A stretch of 64,000 nt of DNA from Desulfatibacillum sp. (GCA_016342355.1 JAEINP010000005.1:1-64000), one strand, 5' to 3'. Counted from the first letter of the stretch, positions 51,458-61,218 are shown. Made by a program: numbers and translations. The notes: generated by a model from the sequence alone, not told the origin.

Positions 51458-52264
51458 TTAAAGTCCGGTTTCCATGCGCCGTGTCGTAAACATGGTGTCG
51501 TCCAGGGCTTGGTTGTATTGGACGCTGGTAGTCCTCAATAAGGTCTGATGGATGATTTTTTGGTTTTTCATGGTTTTCATAGTCATTTCCATGGCCGTCC
51601 AAACGCCGTCGATCAACTCCAGTTTCTCTACCCGCATTTCTTTGAATTCATTACCTTTTTTCCATTGAAACTGACCGCGGATGACCACATAGTTATCCTG
51701 CCGTACAAAGGCCCTGGACTTTACATAACCATATTCCTCCACCACGTCGTCGTTTATGGGGGTGGATTCAATAAGCCAGCATTTGTGCCCGCCTTCTTCC
51801 ACTTCCTTTAAGAGTTGAAACTCGAATTTGGACAAAGGCCGTTTGGTCATGTCGCCGTAAGTGAAGTCCGAACCCATAAAAGCCCCGTCCTTGTCGGAAC
51901 TGGCGATGCGTTTGACCTTTTTGAGGGCCGGAAGGTAGAGCCATTGGTCATCGTCCTTGGATTCGTCGTCGTAGTCGAAGGTTAAAAAGGAGGTATCGCG
52001 GACGTCTGCAGGTTCTTCGAAAAAGAGGATGCTGTGGGTATCCTCGCCAAAATCTTTGCGGAAACTTTTAATCTTGCGGACTCTTTGTTTGTCCCTTTTG
52101 TCAATGAGGATCATTTCCTCTTCGGAAATCACGTTGTCGCCGTCTTCCCGGTCATTGACCAATTGCATGATCTCCCGTGCTTTGGGATCGTCCGCCATGG
52201 CAAAGGGTGCGGAAGCACAAAGGCTTGCCAGAAGGATCGGGATAAGGATTTTTAAGCATTTCAT
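51458..52264 (-). CDS. Outer-membrane lipoprotein-sorting (LolA-like) protein
   Basis: A 268-residue periplasmic protein. Signal peptide MKCLKILIPILLASLCASAPFAMA, then a LolA/LolB-type fold region with ILFFEEPADVRDTSFLTFDYDDE, DDQWLYLPALKKVKRI and DGAFMGSDFTYGDM. This is the pattern of the outer-membrane lipoprotein-sorting family that pairs with MMPL/RND exporters. CAAGGAG precedes ATG 52264. A much longer frame to 52972 was rejected because its extra part overlaps the RND gene on the same strand and has no signal peptide. It likely carries a hydrophobic ligand between the exporter and the outer-membrane barrel. Confidence 0.88.
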   Translation of the reverse strand: MKCLKILIPILLASLCASAPFAMADDPKAREIMQLVNDREDGDNVISEEEMILIDKRDKQRVRKIKSFRKDFGEDTHSILFFEEPADVRDTSFLTFDYDDESKDDDQWLYLPALKKVKRIASSDKDGAFMGSDFTYGDMTKRPLSKFEFQLLKEVEEGGHKCWLIESTPINDDVVEEYGYVKSRAFVRQDNYVVIRGQFQWKKGNEFKEMRVEKLELIDGVWTAMEMTMKTMKNQKIIHQTLLRTTSVQYNQALDDTMFTTRRMETGL

Positions 52265-52344
52265 GGGGTATCTCCTTGGGAAAAAAGTGGCTGAATGATG
52301 TTCATCAGTGTTTCTCAATGGTTTAGCAAGTCCTTGGCGATATT

Positions 52345-54792
52345 TCAACTGTGCTGAGCCAGATTTTCGTAATGGGCTGCGATTCTTATGTCGTGTTGGG
52401 AAGGCGCAGGACTTTCCTTGATCACAAGGGCCAGTAGAGCTGGCACCACCAGAAAGTCGGCCAACAGGGCCAGGCTGATAGTCAAGGCAGCCAGAGCGCC
52501 GTAGGTCACAAGGTTTTCCATGGTAGCGAAGAGAAAAACAATAAAGCCCATGGTCAGGGCCACCGTGGTGAAGAGCATGGCCCGCCCTGTGGATTGCATG
52601 GTTTCGTGCACAGCATTGTGGACATCCCCGGACTGGGAATAGTATCGTCGGAAGTTGTGCATAAAGTGGATGGTATCGTCCACGGCAAGACCCAGGGCCA
52701 CGGAGCCAATCAGGATTGTGAAGGCGTTGAGGGTCAGATCCAGGGCGCCCATGACTCCCAGGCAGACCACAATGGGTGCTATGTTGGGGATCATGGAAAT
52801 AAGGCCCAGGCGCAGGTTTCCGATCATGAAAATCATTAGTATGGTGATGACCACTATGGCGATAATGTAGCTTTCGGCCATGGTGTGCATGACTGCGTAG
52901 AAGGTGGAGTAGAGCAGGGTCAACAGGCCGGTTACCGTAACCTTGTCCTGAGGGAAGGATGCATGAAACCAACGGTTTATGTCATTCACCACATCGTGGT
53001 AATAGACCGCATCCACACTGGGAAGTTTGATGGTGAAACGGGCCTTGGAAAAATCCGTGTCCACCGCGTTTTCCAGGTCATCGGAGCCGGAGTTTTCGAA
53101 CAGAAGAAACTCCTGGGCCACCAGGGCTGGATCCCGGGGCACGGTGTAGAATTTGGGGTTGTTTTCGTGCAGGGCCTGGTTGATTTCCTTGATGATATCG
53201 GCCACGCTTTGTGTCTGGCCCACGTAAACCTTTTCCGAGGCATAGGGCTCTATTTTGTCAGCCAGGCTGGAAAGGGCCTGTAGTCTGTCGGGATCGTAAA
53301 AACCGTTTTCCATGCCCGTATCCACGACCACTTCCATGGTCAGGGAGCCGCGCATATTTTTGTCGATCATGGCCGTGGACACTCGGATATCCGAGTCGTC
53401 AGGAAACCAGGAAAGGGTGTGGTGGGAAAAATGGAGCATGGAAATGCCCAGGGCGGAAACCAAGAGGATCACGCCCGTGGTTCCGAGAATGGCTTTGGGA
53501 TGACTGACGCCAAACTCTCCAATGGCTGACAAAAATCGATCCAGGCGGGAGTGTTGGTCCGGGGAATGCTTTCGGGCGCCTGAGGGAAATACCGCCAGCA
53601 GGGCAGGCATGAGGAACAGGCTGAAACAAAGGGCCAGCAGGACTCCGACAGCGGAAAACACGCCCAGGTCCGCTATGGGCGCGATATCTGTCCTGGCAAA
53701 GGACAACAGGCCTCCGGCGGTGGTGAGGCTGGTGAGCACCACGGCCAAGCCGGAATGACCCAGGGAGTAAACAATGGCTTGTTCCCGGTCCAGGCCCTGG
53801 CGTAGGCCCCTGTAATAAATGGCCAGGATATGGACCGAATCCCCCACGCCCACTGCCAGGATGAAAGACGGCAGTATTTGGGTGGGCAGCTTCAGAGGAA
53901 CCCCGAACCATGCCATGATCCCCAGAGTGCATGCCAGGGAGAGCACCACAGTCATGAGGGGCCAAACAACCCCCGCCCAGGTGCGGAACACCACAGCCAG
54001 GAGCAGGGCAATGAGGAGGATGGCCAAAACAGAGAAGATTTTCATATCGTGGAGCATGTAGGTCCGGATGTCTTCGGTGAGAACTGGGGACCCGGCAACA
54101 TACAAGGGGAAATCCTTACCGGAATGGCGGTTCACAATTGCCCGCACCATTTGGACTATTTCTCCGTTTTCCTCGTCCTTGATATAGTCGGGATTTTCCT
54201 TTGCAGGAGCGCTTTCCCCTTGGGAAAACGCATCAAAGCCGTTGCTCTTGGCAGGCTTAAACGCGCTGGTTTTAATGGCGAGGGTGGTGAATGTTCCTTC
54301 TTCATTCAGGAGCATGTTGTGGTACAGGGGTGTGGAAAGGGCGCGTTGTTTGATGGCGTCCAGATCCTGGGAGGATTGGGGCCAGTCCTCCATGAGGTCT
54401 TCCACGATGAGGGTGTCGTCCTCTCCTCGTGTGGAGCGGGCATTGAGGACGCTGGTGACCTCCTCCAGGTACGGAACCTTTTCTTCCAGTTCCAGGTGGA
54501 GCGCCCGAATTTTTTCCAGGACAGGCAGGGAAAAGACATTCACGGGCCCTACCGCGATAAAAATGAGTTCATCCCTGCCGAATTGGTCCCGGAATTCATT
54601 ATAGTGAATCATGGCCGGGTCATTGGGGCGAAGCATGCCTGTGGGCGAGGTGTCGATGGTGGTTTTGGGTAATTGGGCCATGAGCAGGCCTGCCAGGCAG
54701 GCAAATATTGTTATGGTCAGGAAAGGGTGTGTGCAGATGTGGTGGCCGATGCGTTCGAAACCGGATTCAATTGTGTCCCGCCATGCTTTCAT
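52345..54792 (-). CDS. RND-superfamily (MMPL/HpnN-like) exporter
   Basis: An 815-residue inner-membrane protein with the RND layout: helix 1, a large periplasmic loop, helices 2-6 (ILPSFILAVGVGDSVHILAIYYRGL), then a second loop and helices 8-12 (TILIGSVALGLAVDDTIHFMHNF). The two GD-type acidic motifs in helix 4 and helix 10 regions (GVGDSVH, LAVDDTIH) are the proton-relay residues of this family. The start at 54792 follows AGGAACTGCAATT; a 25-residue longer frame overlaps the TetR gene. MMPL-type relatives export lipids or hopanoids. The TetR gene upstream (35-base gap) and the LolA-like and DUF1302 genes downstream form one operon. Confidence 0.93.
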   Translation of the reverse strand: MKAWRDTIESGFERIGHHICTHPFLTITIFACLAGLLMAQLPKTTIDTSPTGMLRPNDPAMIHYNEFRDQFGRDELIFIAVGPVNVFSLPVLEKIRALHLELEEKVPYLEEVTSVLNARSTRGEDDTLIVEDLMEDWPQSSQDLDAIKQRALSTPLYHNMLLNEEGTFTTLAIKTSAFKPAKSNGFDAFSQGESAPAKENPDYIKDEENGEIVQMVRAIVNRHSGKDFPLYVAGSPVLTEDIRTYMLHDMKIFSVLAILLIALLLAVVFRTWAGVVWPLMTVVLSLACTLGIMAWFGVPLKLPTQILPSFILAVGVGDSVHILAIYYRGLRQGLDREQAIVYSLGHSGLAVVLTSLTTAGGLLSFARTDIAPIADLGVFSAVGVLLALCFSLFLMPALLAVFPSGARKHSPDQHSRLDRFLSAIGEFGVSHPKAILGTTGVILLVSALGISMLHFSHHTLSWFPDDSDIRVSTAMIDKNMRGSLTMEVVVDTGMENGFYDPDRLQALSSLADKIEPYASEKVYVGQTQSVADIIKEINQALHENNPKFYTVPRDPALVAQEFLLFENSGSDDLENAVDTDFSKARFTIKLPSVDAVYYHDVVNDINRWFHASFPQDKVTVTGLLTLLYSTFYAVMHTMAESYIIAIVVITILMIFMIGNLRLGLISMIPNIAPIVVCLGVMGALDLTLNAFTILIGSVALGLAVDDTIHFMHNFRRYYSQSGDVHNAVHETMQSTGRAMLFTTVALTMGFIVFLFATMENLVTYGALAALTISLALLADFLVVPALLALVIKESPAPSQHDIRIAAHYENLAQHS

Positions 54793-54827
54793 AATTGCAG
54801 TTCCTATGTGAATGGTGTATCGCCTGG

Positions 54828-55430
54828 TCAGTTTTTTACGGCTATGGCATCGCGGAAAATGGTCCATACCTTATGCACATGGTCCACGATGTCGAACTGA
54901 CCGCCTATAAGGTCATAAATTTCATCCACAGGTTTGAACAGGCCGATAAACATGACCGCGGTTTCCACAGGACTGATGTCAGTCCGCAGAACTCCTTGGG
55001 CCTGGCCCTCCTCCACGATCTCCTGGATACCCTGGATAAAACGTTTGAGCATGGAGTTGATTTTAAGCTGTTGTTCAGGAAAACGGTACATGATTTCTTC
55101 GGAGTACAAGAGCCTGGGAATACTCCTGTTTTCCATAATATACCGAACTCTTACCATAAGAAAATAATGGAGGGTGTCCAGAATGTTTCCGCCTTTTTCC
55201 CGGGCGTCCCTGATTTCCATGGTGAACTGGCCATCCAGGAGATCCAGGACCGCATCCAGCATTTCAGCTTTGTTTTTAAAATGGCGGTACAAGGCGGAAG
55301 GGGCCAGGCCCACCAGACGTGCGGTGCGTTCCATGGTCATGGACGCCACCCCTTGGGAGGAGAGCAGGGTGAGGGCCGCCTGGGTGATTTGAATTTTTCT
55401 TTCCTGGGATTTCATGCGTGGAGTGGCCAT
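54828..55430 (-). CDS. TetR/AcrR-family regulator of the RND operon
   Basis: A 200-residue TetR regulator. The N-terminal helix-turn-helix is KIQITQAALTLLSSQGVASMTMERTARLVGLAPSALYRHFKNKAEML; the ligand domain has no recognised subtype. TGGAGCGAAT precedes the ATG. It is the first gene of the RND-LolA-DUF1302 operon. A dyad (55446-55461) lies right upstream of its start, so it probably represses itself and the exporter until a lipid or fatty-acid signal binds. Confidence 0.92.
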   Translation of the reverse strand: MATPRMKSQERKIQITQAALTLLSSQGVASMTMERTARLVGLAPSALYRHFKNKAEMLDAVLDLLDGQFTMEIRDAREKGGNILDTLHYFLMVRVRYIMENRSIPRLLYSEEIMYRFPEQQLKINSMLKRFIQGIQEIVEEGQAQGVLRTDISPVETAVMFIGLFKPVDEIYDLIGGQFDIVDHVHKVWTIFRDAIAVKN

Positions 55431-55445
55431 ATTCGCTCCATTTAG

Positions 55446-55461
55446 GTGAATACTAATTCAC
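55446..55461. promoter_or_regulatory. Dyad operator of the TetR-RND operon
   Basis: GTGAAT-ACTA-ATTCAC: perfect 6-bp arms, 4-base spacer, 16-31 bases before the TetR start codon. Position overlaps the expected promoter or ribosome entry. Autorepression inferred. Confidence 0.6.
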
Positions 55462-55673
55462 ATATAGAGGCAAAACAGCCTTGAGTCAAGGGGAATTTAC
55501 CGGATGTCAAAAACATCGTAAATAGCTATTGGTCTCTCTAAACCTATTTGATTTGCCAATATCCGCCCCCCTGTGCTAAGAAATAAGTTGCCTATTGTTT
55601 CAGCGGTTTTTTTCGGTTTCAAAAACGGCGCCCCGCCGTAAGCATACCCAACCCCAAACAAGCTGAGGTGGCC

Positions 55674-56309
55674 ATGCTCCCGAACAATGATCCGCCTGTT
55701 TCCACCAAGGCCCACAAATTCAAAGATCCCGAACAAGTCCGCAGGGATTTGGAACAATTTCTGAAACTTGCCACGGACCATGGCGCTCGTCAATCTTGTC
55801 TGGTGTCAGGGAATCAACTGGTTTTCGACAAATCCCTGGCTAAATTCAGGAATTCTGAGGAAAATCCGGACAACCTGTCAGAACACTGGCCCGTGAGGAT
55901 GCCCCTGGATTCCCTGTGGGACTCCATTCGCTCCTTTAGAAATGGAATTTTTTTCACATGTCCCGCGCCATTGGGCATGCCGGACCTGGGGCAGGGGCCG
56001 ATTGTCGATGCCTATTACAGGCAGGCTTGTCTCCAGTTAGTCTCCATACTCACTGCTTTGGAATCAGATGCTTTTTACAAAGGATACCATATGGCCGTCG
56101 GGTACGGGGCCGGCAATTGCCGGTTTGTGTTGTGTCATAAGGAAAAACGGTGCCAAGCCCTTGTGAGGGCCAGGGGATGCATCCATCCTTTTAAGGCCCG
56201 CCCTTCCATGAAGGCCGTGGGACTGGATGCTTCGGCTATGGCAAGGAAACTGCAAATCCCGCAAACTCAGGATAGGGTAAGTCTTTATGGTCTGGTGATG
56301 ATCGCATAA
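55674..56309 (+). CDS. DUF2284 predicted metal-binding protein
   Basis: A 211-residue protein. Typical DUF2284 C-terminal pattern: YHMAVGYGAGNCRFVLCHKEKRC, then RGCIHPFKARPSMKAVGLDASAMARKL, with Cys residues spaced for a metal or Fe-S site. FFTCPAPLG in the middle supplies a further Cys. ATG 55674 is taken because GAGG is five bases upstream; GTG 55668 would add two residues. It is convergent with the hydrolase gene. Function unknown for the whole family. Confidence 0.85.
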   Translation: MLPNNDPPVSTKAHKFKDPEQVRRDLEQFLKLATDHGARQSCLVSGNQLVFDKSLAKFRNSEENPDNLSEHWPVRMPLDSLWDSIRSFRNGIFFTCPAPLGMPDLGQGPIVDAYYRQACLQLVSILTALESDAFYKGYHMAVGYGAGNCRFVLCHKEKRCQALVRARGCIHPFKARPSMKAVGLDASAMARKLQIPQTQDRVSLYGLVMIA

Positions 56310-56342
56310 GCAGGCCTGTGAGCCTTATATCCGCAAACGGCA

Positions 56343-56367
56343 GGGTGGGGCGTTCCAAGCCCCACCC
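56343..56367. terminator. Hairpin between convergent genes
   Basis: GGGTGGGGC and GCCCCACCC (perfect 9 bp, 7-base loop) between the DUF2284 and alpha/beta hydrolase stops. No T-run follows on either strand, so it is a likely but imperfect terminator. Confidence 0.5.
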
Positions 56368-56388
56368 CTCACCAATTAAATATCTTCC

Positions 56389-57561
56389 CTATTCCGGCCT
56401 GTGTTCCTGAAGCCCCTCCAGCCAGTTTGTGATAAATGTGAATACCAAAGGGATATTGCCGCATTGGCAGTGGTTTTCCGCCTGTTCCGCTTCAGAAAAG
56501 ATGCGGCCTGTAAAGGAACGGACCCGTGTGAGGGCTTTGGCTTGGCGATGATAATGGTCCAGGGGGATGAAATGGTCCCGGGTACCTGTCAGGAGCAGGA
56601 AATCCTGAGTGATTTTATGGGAAATCCCTTTCATGGAAAAGTTTTTGGCGTATTGCAGGAAATCGTAAGGCGTGGCTTTCCCCATGACGTGCATGCCGTG
56701 GTTTATTCCCCATTTTGAAAAAGGGTCCCGCTCCATACGCAGTGACGCCATACGGTTGAGCGGTCTTTTCGCCTTGAGAGCCATGAGGGATTTCATGCCC
56801 ACTTCCATGGCCTTGCCTCGGACTGAAGTCAGGACATCGTAAAAATCATACATGACTCCCCAGGCGACCACCCGTTTGACACGGGGCTCGAATGCAGCGG
56901 CCCGAGGAGCCAAATAGCCCCCCAGGGACGCGCCCACCAAGGTCACATTCTCCAGGTTGTAGTGGTCCAACACGGCCCCCACGGGTTTTTCCCATTCATA
57001 GGTCATGTGTAGTTTGTTTTTGATAAGCGCTTCCCCCTGGCCAGGGCCTTCGAACAGGAGGACATCGTAACCCTGTTTGCGGATAAAGTCCGCGCTGGGG
57101 TAGATTTCCTCCTTATAAGAGTCGTACCCGCCATGGAGAACGATCATGCCTTTGGACGGGGCATCGGGATGTGCAGGCAGTTTGAATACAGGTAACGAAC
57201 TGTTTTCATATTTTATTTTATCTATAATTAAAGCATTGCTTTCAATATCGCCCTGAACGATTTTTTTAAAAAGCGCCACGGATTGGTCATAGGCCCATTC
57301 CTTGTCCGGGTCCCCCGGAGTCATGAAAAAGTCCGCTCCCCGGTAATAGGAAGCTGCATGCAGTAAACGGTCGTCCTTTTCCGCTGTTTGGGCAAGATTA
57401 AGAAATTCCCGTTTCCAATCATCCAGGTTTTTGATCTTGGGCGCCACGGATTTGATGTCCTCCAGGCGTCCTCCACCCAGCGTAAGCTGGCGGTTGAGTT
57501 GAAAATTTATGTTGGATTCAGGATGGAAATCATAGGTTCCAGTGTGAAATGTATATTCCAT
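56389..57561 (-). CDS. Alpha/beta-hydrolase (FrsA/dihydropseudooxynicotine-hydrolase-like)
   Basis: A 390-residue serine hydrolase. The N-terminal helical region is followed by an alpha/beta core with GMIVLHGGYDSYKEEI, YDVLLFEGPGQGEAL, the nucleophile elbow GASLGGY and a late His (HFIPLDHYH region). The order matches larger hydrolases of the FrsA type that cleave C-C or ester bonds of bulky substrates. AGGGGAGGG precedes the ATG. It is divergent from a TetR gene (166 bases), which suggests regulation by that protein; the substrate is unknown. Confidence 0.85.
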   Translation of the reverse strand: MEYTFHTGTYDFHPESNINFQLNRQLTLGGGRLEDIKSVAPKIKNLDDWKREFLNLAQTAEKDDRLLHAASYYRGADFFMTPGDPDKEWAYDQSVALFKKIVQGDIESNALIIDKIKYENSSLPVFKLPAHPDAPSKGMIVLHGGYDSYKEEIYPSADFIRKQGYDVLLFEGPGQGEALIKNKLHMTYEWEKPVGAVLDHYNLENVTLVGASLGGYLAPRAAAFEPRVKRVVAWGVMYDFYDVLTSVRGKAMEVGMKSLMALKAKRPLNRMASLRMERDPFSKWGINHGMHVMGKATPYDFLQYAKNFSMKGISHKITQDFLLLTGTRDHFIPLDHYHRQAKALTRVRSFTGRIFSEAEQAENHCQCGNIPLVFTFITNWLEGLQEHRPE

Positions 57562-57684
57562 TATACCCTCCCCTTAGCTACTGGCCTGTGCATGTCAGAT
57601 TTTTTTTGGTTGAAGGGCAGGGGGCTATTGGTGGAAACCTTTCCGGGCAAGCCCTTGACCTTCGGAATTCACGGTTATAATATA

Positions 57685-57694
57685 AGCAATTGCT
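57685..57694. promoter_or_regulatory. Palindrome between hydrolase and TetR genes
   Basis: AGCAATTGCT, a perfect 10-base palindrome centred 38 bases before the TetR start, in the shared promoter region with the divergent hydrolase. Possible operator core; short, so chance is not excluded. Confidence 0.4.
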
Positions 57695-57727
57695 CACATA
57701 TGCTACTCGTATTGAAAGAGGAATGTT

Positions 57728-58366
57728 ATGGCCGGGGAAAAGGAAATAAAAGCCCGAAAAATGCCGGTTCAGGACCGTTCCAGGAATACGGTGGACACCA
57801 TTTTGGAGGCGGCGGCTCAGGTTTTGGAAGCCCGGGGCTATGCCGGGGCCACTACCAATCATATTGCCCAAAGGGCCGGTGTGTCCATTGGGTCCTTATA
57901 CCAATATTTTCCTAACAAGGAGGCTATTGTGTTCAGCCTCATGGACGCCCATATGGAAGAAAGCGCTTCCACTCTTGACGGGTTGATGGGGAAAATGGAA
58001 GCCTGGGGCAGGATCACTCCGGGGGACGTGCGGGGCATAGTGACTGCGGCCATGGACCTGCATATTAAGGCGCCTGGAGTGCATCGAACCATTGTTCTGG
58101 AAATTCCGTTCACGGGCAAGCTCTGGTGGGAGTCTTTTCTGCGCATGGAGCAAAAAATGGCGGATCGTCTGCAAGCCTTGATGGACAAGACCCCGGAGGT
58201 GCGTAAGGTCAACACCAGGGCGTCCTCCAGGCTGGTGATCCGGGTATTGGAGTCTTTGACGCACCGGCAGGTGATGAACAGTGAGGAACCTCTGGAGGAA
58301 GAGGAATTTGTGGAGGAAACCACGGACATGGTGTGCCGCTACCTGTTTCAGGATAGCCGGGAATAA
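57728..58366 (+). CDS. TetR/AcrR-family regulator divergent from the hydrolase
   Basis: A 212-residue TetR regulator with the helix-turn-helix TVDTILEAAAQVLEARGYAGATTNHIAQRAGVSIGSLYQYFPNKEAI. The rest includes MEAWGRITPGDVRGIVTAAMDLHI and an acidic C-terminal region (EEPLEEEEFVEETTD). AAGAGGAATGTT precedes the ATG. It probably controls the adjacent hydrolase. It is convergent with the histidine-kinase gene. Confidence 0.92.
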   Translation: MAGEKEIKARKMPVQDRSRNTVDTILEAAAQVLEARGYAGATTNHIAQRAGVSIGSLYQYFPNKEAIVFSLMDAHMEESASTLDGLMGKMEAWGRITPGDVRGIVTAAMDLHIKAPGVHRTIVLEIPFTGKLWWESFLRMEQKMADRLQALMDKTPEVRKVNTRASSRLVIRVLESLTHRQVMNSEEPLEEEEFVEETTDMVCRYLFQDSRE

Positions 58367-58390
58367 TCAGAATTTTATGACAGTATCCTT

Positions 58391-60994
58391 TTAATCCATT
58401 TCTGAATTCAAAGGCTTATCTTCCATAACCTGGCGAATGGCGGCGGCCATGTGGTGACGTTCCACAGGTTTGGTCAAAAAAGCCCCGGCGCCCATCTCTT
58501 TGGCTATTCGAGCGTCGATTTTCTCATTGTAACCCGTGCAGATGATGGTTTTGACATTGGGGTTGATTTCCTTTAGCCGGGCGATGAGAATATCTCCTGT
58601 CATGGTGGGCATGGTGAGGTCTGTGATAACCAGGTCAAAGCCCTTGGGGTTTTCTGCATAGAGATTTATGGCCTCCTGGGGGTCGTCCATGGCCGTGACC
58701 GAATATCCCAAGCGCTCCAGGCGTCCTTTGACCATTTTAACAATGGAAAATTCATCATCCACAAAAAGAATGCGTTCATCGCCTTCGGGGGATTTGGGTG
58801 GTTGTTCCGGCAGGGCGGCCCTTTTTTTTCCCGCAGAAGGAAAAAGGCATTGAACCTTGGCGCCTTTACCCGGGAGGCTGGAAATGCGGATACCTCCGCC
58901 GTGGCCTTTCATGATTCCCTGGACCACGGACAGACCCATGCCTGAGCCTATGCCCACATCCTTGGTGGTGTAAAAGGGATCGAAAATACGAGCAAGTTGA
59001 TTGGAAGCTATGCCGTGGCCGTTGTCTTCCACTTCGATGCTGACGTAGTTGCCCGGACTCAATACCTGGTCGTAAAATATTTCTCCTGTTTTGGTGGAAA
59101 TATTTCTGGCTCGGATGGATAGAGCGCCGGACAGGCCTTCCATGGCATGGGCTGCGTTGTTGCAGAGATTAATAATAACCTGCCGGATTTGAGTTGAATC
59201 GCCCAGTACCGCATGGCACTCCGGGGAGATGTCCATATGGAAAACCACGGAAGAGGGAATGGAGGCCCTGAGAAGACTCATGGTTTCTCTGATGCACGAA
59301 GAGATGTCTACCGGTTTTTTTTTAGGTAAAGAAGGCCTGCTGAAGCTCAGTAACTGCCGGACGATTTCTCCGCCCCTTATAGTCGCTGTCTTGATTTCAT
59401 TTAGAAAAGCCCGAGCCGGTTCCTGATCCGGGATGTCGTCCATGGCCATTTCTGCATTACCCAGGATAATGGACAAGAGGTTGTTGAACTCGTGGGCGAT
59501 CCCCCCTGATAAAGTTCCGATGGCCTCCAGTTTATGGGCCTGTTGCAACTGGGATTCCAGTTCCTGCTGTCGTGTGATGTCTCTGAGGAAATTGAGGGTG
59601 GCGTCCTTACCCTCCCACTGAATACGCACGCTGTTTAACTGCCCCCATTTGACAGTACCGCCTTTTGTTATGAATCGGTGGGAATAGGTATTGGGCAGGA
59701 TCTCACCCTGGGAGCGCCTCGCATGTCTGTCCATGACCATTTCCAAGTCATCAGGATGGACAAGGTCCACAATGCGGATATTGCAGGCCTCCTCGGGCGT
59801 ATACCCAGACAGGTCTTCAGTGACAGGGTTGCAATATTTTATGACGCCGTTCTGGGCGATAAAGATGGCGTCCATGGCGTTTTCAACCAGAACCCGGTAT
59901 TTCTCTTCACTGTCCTTTAATTCCTCTTCGGCGCTTTTTTGGGGAGTTATATCTATGAGAGTCAGGAAATCGGCTGGCCTTCCTTTCCAGAGAACAGATT
60001 TGGAAAATTGCTGCACCCATTTTTCTTCCCCGGTTTTCCTAAAGACCTTGTAGACGTAATTAGGCGCCACTCCATTGAGCTCGCCGGCCATTTTTTTGCG
60101 ACCCTGTTCCACCGCAAAAGCTCTGTATTCCGGGTGGACTATCGCGGCGATATCCGTAAATGTCATGGAAAAGAGTTCTTCCTTGGAATAACCTGACAGG
60201 ATTTGGAACGCCTCATTGAAATATTTGAAAGCCCTATCCTGGATTACGGCGATACACATCATGGATTGTTCGGAAAGCAACCGGAATTGTTCTTCGCTTT
60301 CCAGGGTTTGTTTTTGGATGACAAGCAGATCATTTTCCAGCTTAGAAGAGTTCATTTGAATGAGGGTGACAATAAAAAAAATGCTAAAGCCAATGATGGA
60401 AAGCAAGAGCATCGCATGAACTTGCTCCTGCATCTGGTAATGATCCATGGTGTTCGAAGACCATAAAAAATACACGCCTCTGAAAACCAGTAGAAAAAGA
60501 ATTCCCACTTGGGCGGCCAAAAGCACGTTGTTTAATCTCTCGGGGGTCTGCTTTTGAGACTGAATTGTTTTCGCCATGGTCAGGAAAAAATACCATGCGC
60601 AACCAAACGATATGATGGCGATGCGAATATTCACATCCGGGTAGATGCTGGAAAAAACATACATAAGAACTGCTGTGATAAAAAAAGTGGTCACTACATG
60701 GGGAACAACTCGGGATTTTTGTCCAAAATAGTGTTTTTGGCCTTCATAATACAAAACCATGGCGGAACACAGCAAACCGTTGGCGATAACAATGGAAGGG
60801 AAGTCGGGAATAACATCGCGCATGCCTCCGAGAAACAAACCCGCGCCCATCATAAGGGTGGCGACTGTCCATTCACGAAATCCCTGGTAAGTCCGCCTCA
60901 TGGCGATATAGGTAATCATGCAAAACCCGAGCGACAGGATGACTGTCCCCATGATGATGGATAATGTGCGGACGTCCAGGACCGGTGGGATCAT
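58391..60994 (-). CDS. Hybrid histidine kinase with 7TM input, two PAS domains and a receiver
   Basis: An 867-residue sensor. About 1-220: seven predicted transmembrane helices. About 235-350 and 360-475: two PAS domains with the usual NEAF and NPVTEDLSGYTPEEACN motifs. About 490-560: dimerisation/phosphorylation helix with the His in SGGIAHEFNNLLS. Then the HATPase with NNAAHAMEGL, DNGHGIASNQLARIFDPFYTTK and GSGMGLSVVQGIM. About 745-860: receiver with FVDDE, phospho-acceptor in VITDLTMPTMTGD and TKPV. The order is the classic membrane-bound hybrid kinase. No partner regulator is adjacent; the signal is unknown. Confidence 0.93.
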   Translation of the reverse strand: MIPPVLDVRTLSIIMGTVILSLGFCMITYIAMRRTYQGFREWTVATLMMGAGLFLGGMRDVIPDFPSIVIANGLLCSAMVLYYEGQKHYFGQKSRVVPHVVTTFFITAVLMYVFSSIYPDVNIRIAIISFGCAWYFFLTMAKTIQSQKQTPERLNNVLLAAQVGILFLLVFRGVYFLWSSNTMDHYQMQEQVHAMLLLSIIGFSIFFIVTLIQMNSSKLENDLLVIQKQTLESEEQFRLLSEQSMMCIAVIQDRAFKYFNEAFQILSGYSKEELFSMTFTDIAAIVHPEYRAFAVEQGRKKMAGELNGVAPNYVYKVFRKTGEEKWVQQFSKSVLWKGRPADFLTLIDITPQKSAEEELKDSEEKYRVLVENAMDAIFIAQNGVIKYCNPVTEDLSGYTPEEACNIRIVDLVHPDDLEMVMDRHARRSQGEILPNTYSHRFITKGGTVKWGQLNSVRIQWEGKDATLNFLRDITRQQELESQLQQAHKLEAIGTLSGGIAHEFNNLLSIILGNAEMAMDDIPDQEPARAFLNEIKTATIRGGEIVRQLLSFSRPSLPKKKPVDISSCIRETMSLLRASIPSSVVFHMDISPECHAVLGDSTQIRQVIINLCNNAAHAMEGLSGALSIRARNISTKTGEIFYDQVLSPGNYVSIEVEDNGHGIASNQLARIFDPFYTTKDVGIGSGMGLSVVQGIMKGHGGGIRISSLPGKGAKVQCLFPSAGKKRAALPEQPPKSPEGDERILFVDDEFSIVKMVKGRLERLGYSVTAMDDPQEAINLYAENPKGFDLVITDLTMPTMTGDILIARLKEINPNVKTIICTGYNEKIDARIAKEMGAGAFLTKPVERHHMAAAIRQVMEDKPLNSEMD

Positions 60995-61218
60995 GATGTT
61001 GGCAATACCTCGGTTTGGGTTTTATTCATTAAGGATGATAATACAGTATTTTAGGCAACCACTAACGGCAGGCTGTGCGCGTGATATGACCGTATGCCCA
61101 ATTGACAAATCCATAGTAGCATCACTATGGGGCTCCTTCAAAGAAAAAACCATGAAAGCCGTTAAATATTGGTATTCCTGGACGGCAGGGGCATGGTAGT
61201 GCGAAATCCCTTTTATCC

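Noticed and set aside
52265-52972. Upstream extension of the LolA-like gene to 504 residues
   Set aside because: The extension is in a different frame of the RND gene on the same strand, and the signal peptide starts at 52264.
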